This document shows, in pieces, positions 34,004-42,777 of a DNA stretch of 64,000 bases (position 1 is the stretch's first letter; each line of letters opens with the position of its first letter). The DNA comes from CAG-465 sp964653805. Lineage in GTDB: Bacteria; Bacillota; Clostridia; TANB77; CAG-465. The position numbers and the translations under genes were made by a program. The DNA is taken from assembly GCA_964653805.1 (NCBI GenBank), contig CAZZFS010000001.1:99455-163454 (forward strand), in the 5' to 3' direction. The notes beneath the pieces were generated by a model. It saw only the letters and a list, made by a program, of their open reading frames with translations. It was not told the origin of the DNA and did no database searches.

Positions 34004-35077
34004 GTGAAAGAAGACAAAGCTCATATATTAAGACGATTTGTTATAGTTATAACACTTATTTTAATATTTGTAACAGCCGGTCTAGTGTTGGTAAGTATGC
34101 AACTAAACACAATAACTTTAAATTACTTTGGTGATATAAAAAGAATAAAAACAGTTTCAACAACAGTTGATAGTTTTTTAATTGAAAATAAAATATACAT
34201 AGGCGAAAACATGGAAGTATTTCCAAGTAAAAATACATTAATAGAAAATGGAACTGAGATAACAATTTGCTCAAAAGATAGTTTAAGTAAAATAGATGTT
34301 GTGGCTATAAAAGAAGAACATAGTCCTACTGTTATAAAAGTAGAGGAAATTATTACTCCAATAGCTTTTGTTGAAGAAAAACGTGAAAATCCAACTTTAA
34401 CTAGAGGGAAATCACAAGTTTCTCAAGAAGGTGTTGAAGGACAAAAATCTACAAAATATATGGTAACATATGATAGCGAAGGTAAAGAAGTGGCAAGAGA
34501 AGAATTAAATTCTTCAGTTGTTAAGCCTTGTATTAATAAAATAATTGACGTTGGAACAAAATTAGATGCAACAATATCTAGAAGTCAAGTTGTTCAAAAT
34601 GTTGCTGCACAAGTAGCTCCAGAAGGCTTTAAAAAATATAATATAAAATTACCTGAAGAACAACAAGTTTATGCATATAATATATCAAAAAAATATGGAA
34701 TTCAATATGAATTATTCTTAGCAGTGATGTATAAAGAAAGTGGATTTAATCCAAATGCCTTTGGTGGTGGTAATTCATATGGTCTTTGTCAAATCCATAT
34801 ATCTAATCATTCAAATTTAAGAAATGTTTTAGGTGTTAGTGATTTCTTTAATCCGTATGATAATATGACAGCAGGTGCATATTTACTTTCTAAATATTTT
34901 GGTACTGCAAGAACTCAAGTTTCTGGTGATTCAGTAGAAGTTTATGCTTTAAATGCATATAATATGGGTGAAGGTGCTTATTATAATACTTGTTTTAGTC
35001 AAGGTATTTTACATAGATCATACAGTAACTCTATTGTTGGTATAAGAAATTCTTTGATCTCAAAGGGTGGAATTTAA
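34004..35077 (+). CDS. yabE: YabE-like cell-wall protein with DUF348, G5 and lytic transglycosylase domains
   Basis: A 357-residue protein starting at GTG 34004 (GGGAGG upstream). One membrane segment (residues ~12-32), a DUF348 ubiquitin-like domain (~35-95, IKRIKTVSTTVDSFLIEN), a G5 domain (~110-190), then an SLT-type lytic transglycosylase domain (~220-357) with catalytic Glu in YKESGFNPNAF and GLCQIH, plus NAYNMGEGAY. It should cleave peptidoglycan glycan strands outside the cell, in the manner of Rpf/YabE-type factors. yabE next to ksgA is conserved in Firmicutes. Confidence 0.88.
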   Translation: MKEDKAHILRRFVIVITLILIFVTAGLVLVSMQLNTITLNYFGDIKRIKTVSTTVDSFLIENKIYIGENMEVFPSKNTLIENGTEITICSKDSLSKIDVVAIKEEHSPTVIKVEEIITPIAFVEEKRENPTLTRGKSQVSQEGVEGQKSTKYMVTYDSEGKEVAREELNSSVVKPCINKIIDVGTKLDATISRSQVVQNVAAQVAPEGFKKYNIKLPEEQQVYAYNISKKYGIQYELFLAVMYKESGFNPNAFGGGNSYGLCQIHISNHSNLRNVLGVSDFFNPYDNMTAGAYLLSKYFGTARTQVSGDSVEVYALNAYNMGEGAYYNTCFSQGILHRSYSNSIVGIRNSLISKGGI

Positions 35078-35138
35078 TAAAATAAAAACTATAATAATAA
35101 AGATATATAGATAATAAAAAATGAATAAATAAAAATAG

Positions 35139-35163
35139 AATTGTCAGGTATCTGGCAATTTTA
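35139..35163 (+). terminator. Weak terminator between yabE and ksgA
   Basis: AATTGTCAG (35139-35147) / CTGGCAATT (35152-35160), short T tract; some read-through to ksgA is likely. Confidence 0.55.
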
Positions 35164-35213
35164 TTGTATATAGAATATTTTATAATAAAAAAATATTTTT
35201 GGAAGGAAAAAGT

Positions 35214-36080
35214 ATGGAAATAAATACATTAAATATAACTAAAAAAATAATGCAACAAAATAATATAGTACCTACAAAAAGATTTGGACAAAATTTTTTA
35301 ATAGATGATTTAGTATTAGAAGGTATTGCTGTTAAATCTGAAATAACTAAAGATGATTTAGTTATTGAAATAGGACCTGGTATAGGTAATTTAACAGAAT
35401 ATTTATTAGATAGAACAGGTTTTGCTATTTTAGTTGAAATAGATAGAAAAATGATAGACGTAATAAATAATAGATTTGAAAACAGAAGTAATTATTTACT
35501 TTTAAACGAAGATGTTTTAAAAGTTGATTTGGACAATATAATAAATGAAGTTGAAGAACAAAACAATGTTAAGTATAAAAATGTTAAAGTTATAGCTAAT
35601 TTACCTTATTATATTACTACACCAATTATTTTTAAATTATTACAAGATTCAAAAAGAGTATCAGAAATTGTTGTAATGGTTCAAAAAGAAGTAGCAAATA
35701 GAATGGTAGCTAATTTTAAAACAAAAGATTATGGTATTTTAACATTGATGGTTGAATATTTATCGAGTGCAAAAATAGAAATAGATGTTCCTAGGGATTG
35801 TTTTATTCCAGCACCAAATGTTGATTCATCAGTTATTTCTTTGAAAAAAGGTAAAAAATATGAATTAGATGAAAAAAAAGAAAAATTATTATTTGATTTA
35901 ATACACAAAGCTTTTTCTCAAAGAAGAAAAAAAATGATTAATTCGTTATTTTCAAATTCATTTGGTAATAAATCAAAAGAAGAATTGGAAAAAATAATCC
36001 AAAAATGTGATTTAAGTTTAAATTCTAGAGCAGAAGAGTTAGAATTAAATGATTATATAAAAATCATTAATGAATTTTAA
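35214..36080 (+). CDS. rsmA: 16S rRNA (adenine1518-N6/adenine1519-N6)-dimethyltransferase
   Basis: A 288-residue SAM-dependent enzyme (KsgA) that dimethylates two adenines in the 3'-terminal 16S rRNA hairpin. Seen: KRFGQNFLIDD at the N-terminus, SAM motif VIEIGPGIGNLTEYLL, catalytic NLPYYITTPI, and RRKKMINSL near the C-terminus. ATG 35214 is preferred because GGAAGG (35201-35206) is seven bases upstream. Follows the yabE-like gene as in other Firmicutes. Confidence 0.96.
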   Translation: MEINTLNITKKIMQQNNIVPTKRFGQNFLIDDLVLEGIAVKSEITKDDLVIEIGPGIGNLTEYLLDRTGFAILVEIDRKMIDVINNRFENRSNYLLLNEDVLKVDLDNIINEVEEQNNVKYKNVKVIANLPYYITTPIIFKLLQDSKRVSEIVVMVQKEVANRMVANFKTKDYGILTLMVEYLSSAKIEIDVPRDCFIPAPNVDSSVISLKKGKKYELDEKKEKLLFDLIHKAFSQRRKKMINSLFSNSFGNKSKEELEKIIQKCDLSLNSRAEELELNDYIKIINEF

Positions 36081-36211
36081 AAAAATAAAAAAACATCTTG
36101 CTCATAAATATAAAAACAAGGTTTTGTGTACATAAAAAAGACAAAATTTTGCATATATTTTTTTTAGAAATATAAAAGTTTTCAATTTTAAATTAAATTT
36201 TTAAAAAAGTG

Positions 36212-36240
36212 TTGACAATTTAAAAAAAGTATAGTATTAT
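36212..36240 (+). promoter_or_regulatory. Promoter of tRNA-Lys/Glu/Thr cluster
   Basis: TTGACA (36212-36217), 17 bp, TATTAT (36235-36240); start expected about 15 bases before tRNA-Lys. The 130 bp between rsmA and this promoter hold only a weak CTTG/CAAG hairpin. Confidence 0.82.
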
Positions 36241-36260
36241 ATATGAGCAATACATTTTAT

Positions 36261-36336
36261 GGGCTATTAGCTCAGCTGGCAGAGCACTTGACTTTTAATC
36301 AAGTTGTCCCGCGTTCGAACCGCGGATAGCTCACCA
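36261..36336 (+). tRNA. tRNA-Lys (TTT)
   Basis: 76 nt, cloverleaf complete: acceptor GGGCTAT / ATAGCTC with G2-U71, anticodon loop CTTTTAA in a CTTGA/TCAAG stem, T loop TTCGAAC, encoded CCA. Confidence 0.97.
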
Positions 36337-36342
36337 TAAAAT

Positions 36343-36417
36343 GGCCCGTTGGTCAATCGGTTAAGACATCGCCCTTTCACGGCGAAGTGAGGAGTTCGAC
36401 TCTCCTACGGGTCACCA
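36343..36417 (+). tRNA. tRNA-Glu (TTC)
   Basis: 75 nt: acceptor GGCCCGT / ACGGGTC, anticodon loop CTTTCAC in a TCGCC/GGCGA stem, T loop TTCGACT, encoded CCA. Six bases after tRNA-Lys, so one precursor. Confidence 0.97.
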
Positions 36418-36433
36418 AAAATATATTGCATTT

Positions 36434-36509
36434 GCTGGAATAGCTCAGCTGGTAGAGCAGCGGTCTTGTAAACCGCAGGTCGTCAGTTCAATTCTGACTT
36501 TCAGCTCCA
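36434..36509 (+). tRNA. tRNA-Thr (TGT)
   Basis: 76 nt: acceptor GCTGGAA / TTTCAGC, anticodon loop CTTGTAA in a GCGGT/ACCGC stem, T loop TTCAATT, encoded CCA. Third gene of the cluster. Confidence 0.97.
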
Positions 36510-36521
36510 TGAAAATGGTTT

Positions 36522-36557
36522 AAAGCAAGATAATCTTAATGGTTATCTTGCTTTTTT
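36522..36557 (+). terminator. Terminator of tRNA cluster
   Basis: AAAGCAAGATAA (36522-36533) / TTATCTTGCTTT (36543-36554), T run. Confidence 0.87.
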
Positions 36558-36632
36558 GTTTTTGTAAATATTTTGTAGTGAAAAAAGTTAAAAAAATTAT
36601 AAATATAAAAAACAAAGGTGTTTACATAATAG

Positions 36633-36661
36633 TTGTGTTTTTGTTTAAGATATGTTATAAT
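36633..36661 (+). promoter_or_regulatory. Promoter of the 82-residue gene
   Basis: TTGTGT (36633-36638), 17 bp, TATAAT (36656-36661). Confidence 0.55.
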
Positions 36662-36726
36662 ATTAATATTATAATATTTGTTTTAGAAAATAATTTATAT
36701 TAAATTTATTTATAAGGAGTTTAATT

Positions 36727-36975
36727 ATGACTACAATAAAAATCACACACGAAAAACCAAAAGTAATAAACGCTTTTAATGTAATTGATTTGGATACATT
36801 AGTGATGAATGTAGCTAAAAAATTCTTTTGTGAAAGCAAAGATCAAGAGGTAATGGTTATTTGTAATGGTATTGATTATCTAATAAGTAAACGGTTTGTG
36901 GAAATGTATAATTTTTTAGAAGATGCAATTTGTAAAAGACAATTTTTCAATAAGCATTTTTCTGAAAATTGTTGA
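36727..36975 (+). CDS. Unknown 82-residue protein
   Basis: A small soluble protein with AAGGAG before its ATG, promoter upstream and terminator right after, so it is a compact monocistronic unit. The sequence (VINAFNVIDLDTLVMNVAKK, later VICNGIDYLISKRFVEMY) suggests alternating helices and strands and four cysteines that do not form a recognisable zinc motif. No family recognised. Confidence 0.6.
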   Translation: MTTIKITHEKPKVINAFNVIDLDTLVMNVAKKFFCESKDQEVMVICNGIDYLISKRFVEMYNFLEDAICKRQFFNKHFSENC

Positions 36976-36980
36976 GATTT

Positions 36981-37022
36981 AAATAATGGAAGTGAATTCA
37001 AAATTCACTTCCATTATTTTTG
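36981..37022 (+). terminator. Rho-independent terminator
   Basis: 18-bp stem AAATAATGGAAGTGAATT (36981-36998) / AATTCACTTCCATTATTT (37002-37019), T tail. 37023-37150 shows nothing. Confidence 0.87.
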
Positions 37023-37156
37023 CTTTAATGTGCTTTTATTTATGAACCATTTGTTAAATGAAGTTTGTTTAAAAACACACATAGAGTTGGTAATTAAAAT
37101 TTACTACTTCAAATTCAAAATCCATCTATTGTTTTGCAAACCTTGTGGTAATATAC

Positions 37157-37185
37157 TTGCAAAACAAATAAATATATGATAAAAT
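37157..37185 (+). promoter_or_regulatory. Promoter of the DUF5131 gene
   Basis: TTGCAA (37157-37162), 17 bp, TAAAAT (37180-37185). A second TTGCAA occurs about 25 bp upstream. Confidence 0.5.
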
Positions 37186-37218
37186 AAAACAAAAGTTCTG
37201 TTTTGTGAGGTGGGTAGT

Positions 37219-37933
37219 ATGGCTATTTGGAATTTATGGCATGGATGTCATAAATTAAGCGAAGGTTGTAAAAATTGTTATGTATATAGGACAGATTTAA
37301 AATATGAAAAAGATTCTTCAAAAGTATATAAAACGGGTAATTTTAATTTGCCACTAAAAAAAGATAGAAAAGGCGAATATAAGATTAAATCTGGTGAATT
37401 AGTATATACTTGTTTTACATCAGATTTTTTCTTAGAAGATGCAGATCAGTGGAGAGAAGAAGCTTGGAGTATTATTAAAGAAAGAAGTGATCTTAAATTT
37501 CTTATTGTAACAAAAAGAATAGATAGATTTAATATTGCTTTGCCAAATGATTGGGGAAGTGGCTATGATAATGTTGGAATTTGTTGTACTGTTGAAAATC
37601 AAGATAGAGCAGATTATAGGTTGCCTATATTTTTAAAATTACCTATTAAGAAAAAAAGTATAATATGTGAGCCTTTACTTAGTGAAATTGATTTAAATAA
37701 ATATTTAAGCAATGATATTAATCAAGTTGTATGTCGGTGGAGAATCAGGAAATAATGCTAGAGTTTGTGATTTTAATTGGATAATGAATATTAGGGAACA
37801 ATGCTTAAATAAAAATATTAAATTTTATTTTAAACAAACCGGAGCTAGATTTTTAAAAGATGGTAAATTATATAAAATTGAAAGAAAATATCAACATTCA
37901 AATGCAAAAAAAGCAAATATTAACATAGAATAG
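37219..37933 (+). pseudogene. DUF5131 (phage Gp37/Gp68-like) gene, frameshifted
   Basis: ATG 37219 with GAGGTGGG upstream encodes MAIWNLWHGCHKLSEGCKNC, the W-x-GC...C-x-x-C start of the DUF5131 family, through VTKRIDRF and CEPLLSEI to INQVV. There the frame breaks; the other frame continues VGGESGNNARVCDFNWI and FYFKQTGARFLKDGKLY to a stop at 37933, which is the normal C-terminal half. One extra base at 37730-37732 (GTATGTCGG) explains it. Restored length ~237 residues. The family is metal- or radical-SAM-like by its cysteines; function unknown. A sequence error or a genuine inactivation are both possible; the site is not a homopolymer. Confidence 0.8.
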
Positions 37934-38098
37934 TTAATATTAATATATAAAAATTGTAAAAAAGTATTAAAATAAAGACTTTTTGCTGTAATTTGCTATT
38001 TTTATATCTAATTTAAAAGATATTTTATAAAAAATATAGAAAAAAAAAAACTTACATGATATAATAGAAATATATTTAGAGTTATGGGGTGTATATAT

Positions 38099-38800
38099 AT
38101 GAATGATAAAAAAATTTTAATTGTTGATGACGAAAAACCAATAGTAGATATTTTAAAATTCAATTTAGAAAAAGAAGGTTTTTCTACAGCAGTTGCGTAC
38201 GATGGTGAGGAAGCTATTAATTTAGCTCTAAGCATAGAGCCAGATCTTATTTTGTTAGATTTAATGTTACCAAAAGTAGATGGTTTTAATGTATGTAAAG
38301 AATTAAGAAAGAAATTAGTTTGTCCTATAATAATGCTTACAGCAAAAGAAGAAGTTGTAGATAAAATAATAGGCCTTGAAATTGGTGCGGATGACTATAT
38401 GACAAAACCTTTTAGTATAAGAGAAGTTATTGCTAGAGTAAAAGCTAATTTAAGAAAGCATACAATTCTAGAAGCTGGTGATAAAGAAAATAAAGAAAAA
38501 TCAAAAATTGTTATAGATGATTTAACAATTGATCCAGAAAGATATGTAGCATTAATAGGGGATAAGGTGATTGATCTTACAATAAAAGAATTTGAATTGT
38601 TAAAAATGTTATCATCTTCGCCTAACCAAGTTTTTACTAGAGAACAAATTTTAAGAAAAGTTTGGGGCTATGATTTCTATGGTGATGTTAGAACAGTTGA
38701 CGTTGCTATAAGACGTTTAAGAGAAAAAATAGAATCAAATTCTATAGATCATAAATACATTCAAACAAAGAGAGGTATGGGATATTTTGTATCTATTTAA
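38099..38800 (+). CDS. walR: WalR/PhoP-like response regulator
   Basis: A 233-residue OmpR-family regulator. Receiver: ILIVDDEKPIVDIL, phospho-Asp near residue 54 in LLDLMLPKVDGF, LEIGADDYMTKPF. DNA-binding winged helix: KEFELLKMLSSSPNQVFTRE and RTVDVAIRRLREKIE, GMGYFVSI end. Strong likeness to WalR of Firmicutes, which governs cell-wall turnover; the PAS/HAMP kinase just downstream supports this. The name is by similarity; PhoP is the alternative. GGGGTG precedes ATG 38099. Confidence 0.85.
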   Translation: MNDKKILIVDDEKPIVDILKFNLEKEGFSTAVAYDGEEAINLALSIEPDLILLDLMLPKVDGFNVCKELRKKLVCPIIMLTAKEEVVDKIIGLEIGADDYMTKPFSIREVIARVKANLRKHTILEAGDKENKEKSKIVIDDLTIDPERYVALIGDKVIDLTIKEFELLKMLSSSPNQVFTREQILRKVWGYDFYGDVRTVDVAIRRLREKIESNSIDHKYIQTKRGMGYFVSI

Positions 38801-38816
38801 ATTTTAGGTGAAACAT

Positions 38817-40205
38817 ATGAAAAATTCTATAAAATTTAGCATAAGATTTTTAAGTTTATTTACAGTAGTAATAAGTTATACTACTGTAATACTTTTAGCC
38901 TCAAAAATGATTGATACAGTTAATATATTTGCTGTATCTAATCTTTTGATTTTAGCTATATTAATGATTCTTGCACTTTTTGCTAGTGGTATCATAGCTA
39001 AGATGATAGTATTTCCTTTGAAAAAAGTTGAAAAAGGAATGAGAGCTATTGCAGAAGGTAAGATATTAGATATAAAACATTTAAGTCAGTACAATGATTT
39101 TGAAGAAATTAAAAATTTAATAGAAGCATATATATTAATGGTTCAACTTATTAAAAAAAATAATTTTGATTTAAATAGTCAGCAAAGTAAAACAGAGATA
39201 ATTCTGGAACATATGGCTGACGGAGTTATAGCTTTTTCTATAACTAGACAAGTAGTTCATATTAATAAATCTGCTATGAGATTATTAGGTATAAAATCCG
39301 ATTTAGATACTTTTGATGAAATAATAAAAAAAATAGGTGTTAATGTAGAATTTGATAAAATAATGTACTTACCTAATTATAAAAGTATTGAAACAAAAAT
39401 AACAGTTGAGGATAATACTTTAAATATAGTTTTTGTACCATTTTTTAGTGATATACTAAGCCCTATGGGTGTAATAATGATGGTTCGTAATATAACAGAA
39501 ACTGTTAAATTAGATAATTTAAGAAAAGAATTTGTTGCTAATGTATCACATGAATTAAAAACACCACTTACATCTATAAAAGGGTATTCTGAAACAATTA
39601 TGAATGGTGATTTAACATATCAAGAAATAATAAGATTTTCTAAAGTTATAAATCAAGAAGCTAATAGAATGGACAGATTAGTTGCAGATTTATTACAATT
39701 ATCAAGATTTGATTATAAAAAAGTTAGTTGGAAAAAAATGATGTTTTCTATTGTGGATATGTCTAATAATATAATAGAAAAAATGAGATATGCAGCTAGT
39801 CAAAAAAATCATAATTTAGAATGTGTAGTAACTGTTCAACCGCCTAATGTTTATGCAGATAGAGATGCAATAGAGCAAGTTATTATGAATATTATAAGTA
39901 ATAGTATAAAATATACACAACCTGGTGGAGATATAAAGATATATATAGGTTCAATAAATAATGGGGCATATATAAAAGTAGTAGATAATGGTATGGGAAT
40001 ACCAGAAAAAGATTTAAATAGAATATTTGAAAGATTTTATAGAGTTGATAAAGCGAGATCAAGACAAATGGGTGGTACAGGACTGGGTCTTTCAATAGTA
40101 AAAGAAATGATAGATGGAAATGAAGGTACTATTGATATAAAGAGTGTTGTAAATGAAGGCACAGAAGTTATAATAACATTACCAACTAAAATAAAATCAA
40201 AATAA
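38817..40205 (+). CDS. walK: WalK/PhoR-like sensor histidine kinase (HAMP, PAS)
   Basis: A 462-residue kinase: two membrane segments with a very short outside loop (residues ~10-30 and 40-62), HAMP (~65-115), PAS (~128-235: ILEHMADGVIAFSITRQVVH), HisKA with FVANVSHELKTPLTSIKGYS (His near 245) and HATPase with NIISNSIKYT, VVDNGMGIP, GGTGLGLSIV. Compared with B. subtilis WalK it lacks the large extracellular PAS/Cache domain, as in streptococcal WalK. AGGTGA precedes ATG 38817, 16 bases after walR. Confidence 0.88.
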   Translation: MKNSIKFSIRFLSLFTVVISYTTVILLASKMIDTVNIFAVSNLLILAILMILALFASGIIAKMIVFPLKKVEKGMRAIAEGKILDIKHLSQYNDFEEIKNLIEAYILMVQLIKKNNFDLNSQQSKTEIILEHMADGVIAFSITRQVVHINKSAMRLLGIKSDLDTFDEIIKKIGVNVEFDKIMYLPNYKSIETKITVEDNTLNIVFVPFFSDILSPMGVIMMVRNITETVKLDNLRKEFVANVSHELKTPLTSIKGYSETIMNGDLTYQEIIRFSKVINQEANRMDRLVADLLQLSRFDYKKVSWKKMMFSIVDMSNNIIEKMRYAASQKNHNLECVVTVQPPNVYADRDAIEQVIMNIISNSIKYTQPGGDIKIYIGSINNGAYIKVVDNGMGIPEKDLNRIFERFYRVDKARSRQMGGTGLGLSIVKEMIDGNEGTIDIKSVVNEGTEVIITLPTKIKSK

Positions 40206-40223
40206 TATAGGAGATGAAATAAA

Positions 40224-41003
40224 GTGAAATATATAGAAACTCACGCGCATTATAATGATGAAGTATACAAAGATAATTTAGATGAAGTATTACAAAATTG
40301 TAAAGAATCAGAGGTTAAATATATTTTAAATGTTGGATATAATCTTGAAAGTTCAAAAGTATCAATTGAATTAAGTGAAAAATATAATGAGATTTATAGT
40401 ATAATAGGTATACATCCTCATGATGTATTAGAAAATCCAAATGAAATATTAAAATTATATAATGGTTGTAGTGAAAATCAAAAAAATAAAATAGTTGCAA
40501 TAGGGGAAATTGGGTTAGATTATGCTTTTGTTAAAGATAATAAAGAAGAACAAAAAAACATATTTGTTGAACAAATAAATATCGCTAATGAATTAAAATT
40601 ACCAATAGTAATACATTCAAGAGATGCATCTCTTGACACATATACTATTATAAAGGAAAATAAACCTAAATATGGTGCTTTATTTCATTGTTTTCAACCA
40701 AGTGATGATTTAGTAAATCTTGTTATAAAAGAAGGCTATAGTGTTGCTTTTGGTGGGAATATAACATATAAAAGAAATAAAAGTTTTGGAGAATATATAA
40801 AAAAAATACCGGTTGAAAATATTTTAATTGAAACTGATTCTCCTTATCTTTCGCCTGAACCATATAGAGGTAAAATAAATACTTCGGTTAATTTACCTAT
40901 TATATTAAAAAAATTGGCTGAATTTAAGGAACTTGAAGAAGAAAAATTAGCTGAGATTGTATATAATAATTCAATTAAATTTTTTAATTTAAAGGACATT
41001 TAA
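40224..41003 (+). CDS. tatD: TatD-family metal-dependent DNase
   Basis: A 259-residue TIM-barrel hydrolase starting at GTG 40224 (GGAGATG upstream). Metal ligands visible: ETHAHYND at the N-terminus, Glu in AIGEIGLDYAF, His in VIHSRDA, His in ALFHCFQPS, Asp in LIETDSPYLSPEPYRGK. TatD enzymes are 3'-5' exonucleases used in DNA repair and quality control. 18 bases after walK, so probably in the same transcript. Confidence 0.92.
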   Translation: MKYIETHAHYNDEVYKDNLDEVLQNCKESEVKYILNVGYNLESSKVSIELSEKYNEIYSIIGIHPHDVLENPNEILKLYNGCSENQKNKIVAIGEIGLDYAFVKDNKEEQKNIFVEQINIANELKLPIVIHSRDASLDTYTIIKENKPKYGALFHCFQPSDDLVNLVIKEGYSVAFGGNITYKRNKSFGEYIKKIPVENILIETDSPYLSPEPYRGKINTSVNLPIILKKLAEFKELEEEKLAEIVYNNSIKFFNLKDI

Positions 41004-41004
41004 T

Positions 41005-41050
41005 AAAAAACAATTAATTCTAACATTATTTAGAATTAATTGTTTTTTAT
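41005..41050. terminator. Bidirectional terminator between tatD and XRE gene
   Basis: 19-bp stem: AAAAAACAATTAATTCTAA (41005-41023) / TTAGAATTAATTGTTTTTT (41030-41048). Confidence 0.87.
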
Positions 41051-41052
41051 TT

Positions 41053-41370
41053 TTAAAAATTATCTTTTACTGTTTTTAAAATGTTATTTAATATATGTAA
41101 TTGCTTATCTGTATAATATATTTCTTGAGGTTCAAAAATTATATTATCAAGTGAATCTGAAAACATACTATCTAAACTTATTTTTAAAATATTTGAAATT
41201 GATATTAAAGTATTTAAACTTGGAAGTTTTAAACCTCTTTCAATATCACCAAGAAAATTTTGTGAAATTCCTATTTTTTCAGATAATTCAGCTTGAGTTA
41301 ATTTTTTTTGTTCCCTAGCAATTTTTATTTTTCTACCAAAAGCTTTAGTATTAATTAATTTTTCATCCAT
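41053..41370 (-). CDS. XRE-family HTH transcriptional regulator
   Basis: A 105-residue repressor-like protein. The helix-turn-helix (residues ~11-66) reads GRKIKIAREQKKLTQAELSE then KIGISQNFLGDIERGLKLPS. The C-terminal 40 residues are probably a dimerisation helix. ATG 41370 is chosen because AGGAG lies upstream. Its likely promoter contains the perfect palindrome GTATAATTATAC (41399-41410) on the -10, a possible self-binding site. Confidence 0.88.
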   Translation of the reverse strand: MDEKLINTKAFGRKIKIAREQKKLTQAELSEKIGISQNFLGDIERGLKLPSLNTLISISNILKISLDSMFSDSLDNIIFEPQEIYYTDKQLHILNNILKTVKDNF

Positions 41371-41398
41371 ATTTATCAACTCCTGTGAATGTATTTGA

Positions 41399-41410
41399 GT
41401 ATAATTATAC
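41399..41410. promoter_or_regulatory. Palindrome on the XRE gene's -10 region
   Basis: GTATAATTATAC is a perfect 12-bp palindrome containing TATAAT on the minus strand, ~30 bp before the regulator's start. A candidate operator for autoregulation. Upstream, 41461-41520 is less AT-rich than the surroundings but encodes nothing visible. Confidence 0.4.
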
Positions 41411-41537
41411 ACTATATGTGTTGTATTTAAAACAATCAAAAAGTGTTCAAATAAACACAAACAGGATGGTTTAGCGTATATGATTCAATATATAACTGGA
41501 TAGGTAAGCAAGTAGTAATACAACAGATATATTTGTA

Positions 41538-41566
41538 TTGACAATTAAACTTAAAATATATATAAT
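41538..41566 (+). promoter_or_regulatory. Promoter of nucleotidase-tadA unit
   Basis: Full consensus TTGACA (41538-41543), 17 bp, TATAAT (41561-41566). Confidence 0.82.
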
Positions 41567-41595
41567 ATCAATGTATAAATGAAAAGAGGTAGTTT

Positions 41596-42171
41596 ATGAG
41601 AATAGGTATAGATGTAGATGGTGTTTTAATAGATTTTGAAGAACATTTTAGATATAGAGCTGAAATGTATGATTTTGTAGAATTAAATAAACAAGGCATA
41701 AAAGATAAAAGTATATTTTGGGTTCAAGATAAATATGATTGGTCTAATGAAGAAGCTGATAATTTTATGAAAAAATATTGTGTTGAATTAACAGAAGATT
41801 CAAATATTATGCCAGGTGTAAAAGAAGTGTTGTCATATTTAGAAGAAGAAAAACATGAGTTAGTCATAATATCTGCTAGAGGTATGGAGGGTAATATACT
41901 TTGTGATATAGCTAGAGAAAAATTTGAAAAAGAAAATCTTAAATTCGAAAAATATTATTGGAAAATACAAGATAAGTTAGAAGTTTGTAAAAAAGAAAAT
42001 ATTGATATAATGATAGATGATAATCCAAAAACTTGCAAAAAAATTTCAAGTAATGGTATTATGACGCTATATTATAGAAATATATATGGTGAAGATCTTG
42101 AAGAACATGAATTTTTAAAAGAAGTAAATAATTGGGGAGAAATATATAGATTTATAAAAACAATGTATTAA
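41596..42171 (+). CDS. HAD-family 5'(3')-deoxyribonucleotidase-like (NT5C) protein
   Basis: A 191-residue HAD hydrolase. Motif I DVDGVLIDF (nucleophile Asp near 6), motif II ISARGM, motif III/IV region KLEVCKKENIDIMIDDNPK. The cap between motifs I and II (IFWVQDKYDWSNEEADNF) is the NT5C type. It likely dephosphorylates deoxynucleoside monophosphates; substrate by family only. AGAGG precedes the ATG; tadA follows 45 bp downstream. Confidence 0.75.
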   Translation: MRIGIDVDGVLIDFEEHFRYRAEMYDFVELNKQGIKDKSIFWVQDKYDWSNEEADNFMKKYCVELTEDSNIMPGVKEVLSYLEEEKHELVIISARGMEGNILCDIAREKFEKENLKFEKYYWKIQDKLEVCKKENIDIMIDDNPKTCKKISSNGIMTLYYRNIYGEDLEEHEFLKEVNNWGEIYRFIKTMY

Positions 42172-42216
42172 ACAAAGTGTTTTAAAAAATATATAAACAG
42201 AAAGTAAGTGGGAAAT

Positions 42217-42663
42217 GTGGATAAATTTATGTTAGAAGCTTTTAAAGAAGCAAAAAAAGCATATAAAAAAAATGAAGTTCCTGTTGGGGCTGTTATAGTA
42301 AAAGATGGTGAAATAATAGCAAGAGCTCATAATTTGAGAGAATTAAAACAATCAAGTTTAGCTCATGCAGAAATTCTATGTATTGAAAAAGCTTGTAAAA
42401 AATTAAAAACTTGGAGATTAGATGGGATGGATTTATATGTTACTTTAGAGCCTTGTGTTATGTGTTCTGGAGCTATAATTCAATCAAGAATAAGTAATGT
42501 ATATATAGGTGCAAAAGATTACAAAAATGGATGTGTTGGTTCAATTGCAAATGTTTTTGAATTAGATACTACTCATAAAGTTAACTATAAGTATCAAGAA
42601 GATACAAAAGAGTGTTCAGAAATTTTGTCTAAATTTTTTAAAGAATTAAGAAAAAGTAAGTGA
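42217..42663 (+). CDS. tadA: tRNA(Arg) adenosine34 deaminase
   Basis: A 148-residue zinc deaminase that makes inosine at the wobble base of tRNA-Arg(ACG). Zinc/catalytic motifs: HAEILCIEKA and LEPCVMCSGAI; substrate loop AKDYKNGCVGS. GTG 42217 is the probable start (MDKFMLEAFKEAKKAYKK matches the family); GTG 42208 and ATG 42229 are alternatives. Its substrate gene, tRNA-Arg(ACG), lies 1.4 kb downstream on the other strand. Confidence 0.93.
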   Translation: MDKFMLEAFKEAKKAYKKNEVPVGAVIVKDGEIIARAHNLRELKQSSLAHAEILCIEKACKKLKTWRLDGMDLYVTLEPCVMCSGAIIQSRISNVYIGAKDYKNGCVGSIANVFELDTTHKVNYKYQEDTKECSEILSKFFKELRKSK

Positions 42664-42728
42664 GAAAAGTAAAAATAAGTAAAAACAAAAGAAACATAAA
42701 GAATTAAAGTAAATAAAAAACAAAAGTA

Positions 42729-42757
42729 TTTACTTTTATTTGTATATGTAGTATAGT
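42729..42757 (+). promoter_or_regulatory. Promoter of DUF308 gene
   Basis: TTTACT (42729-42734), 17 bp, TATAGT (42752-42757). Confidence 0.5.
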
Positions 42758-42777
42758 TTTTAAAAGGAGGTTTTTTT

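Noticed and set aside
41461..41520. Less AT-rich patch as a gene remnant or RNA
   Set aside because: No reading frame, hairpin or family signal could be supported.
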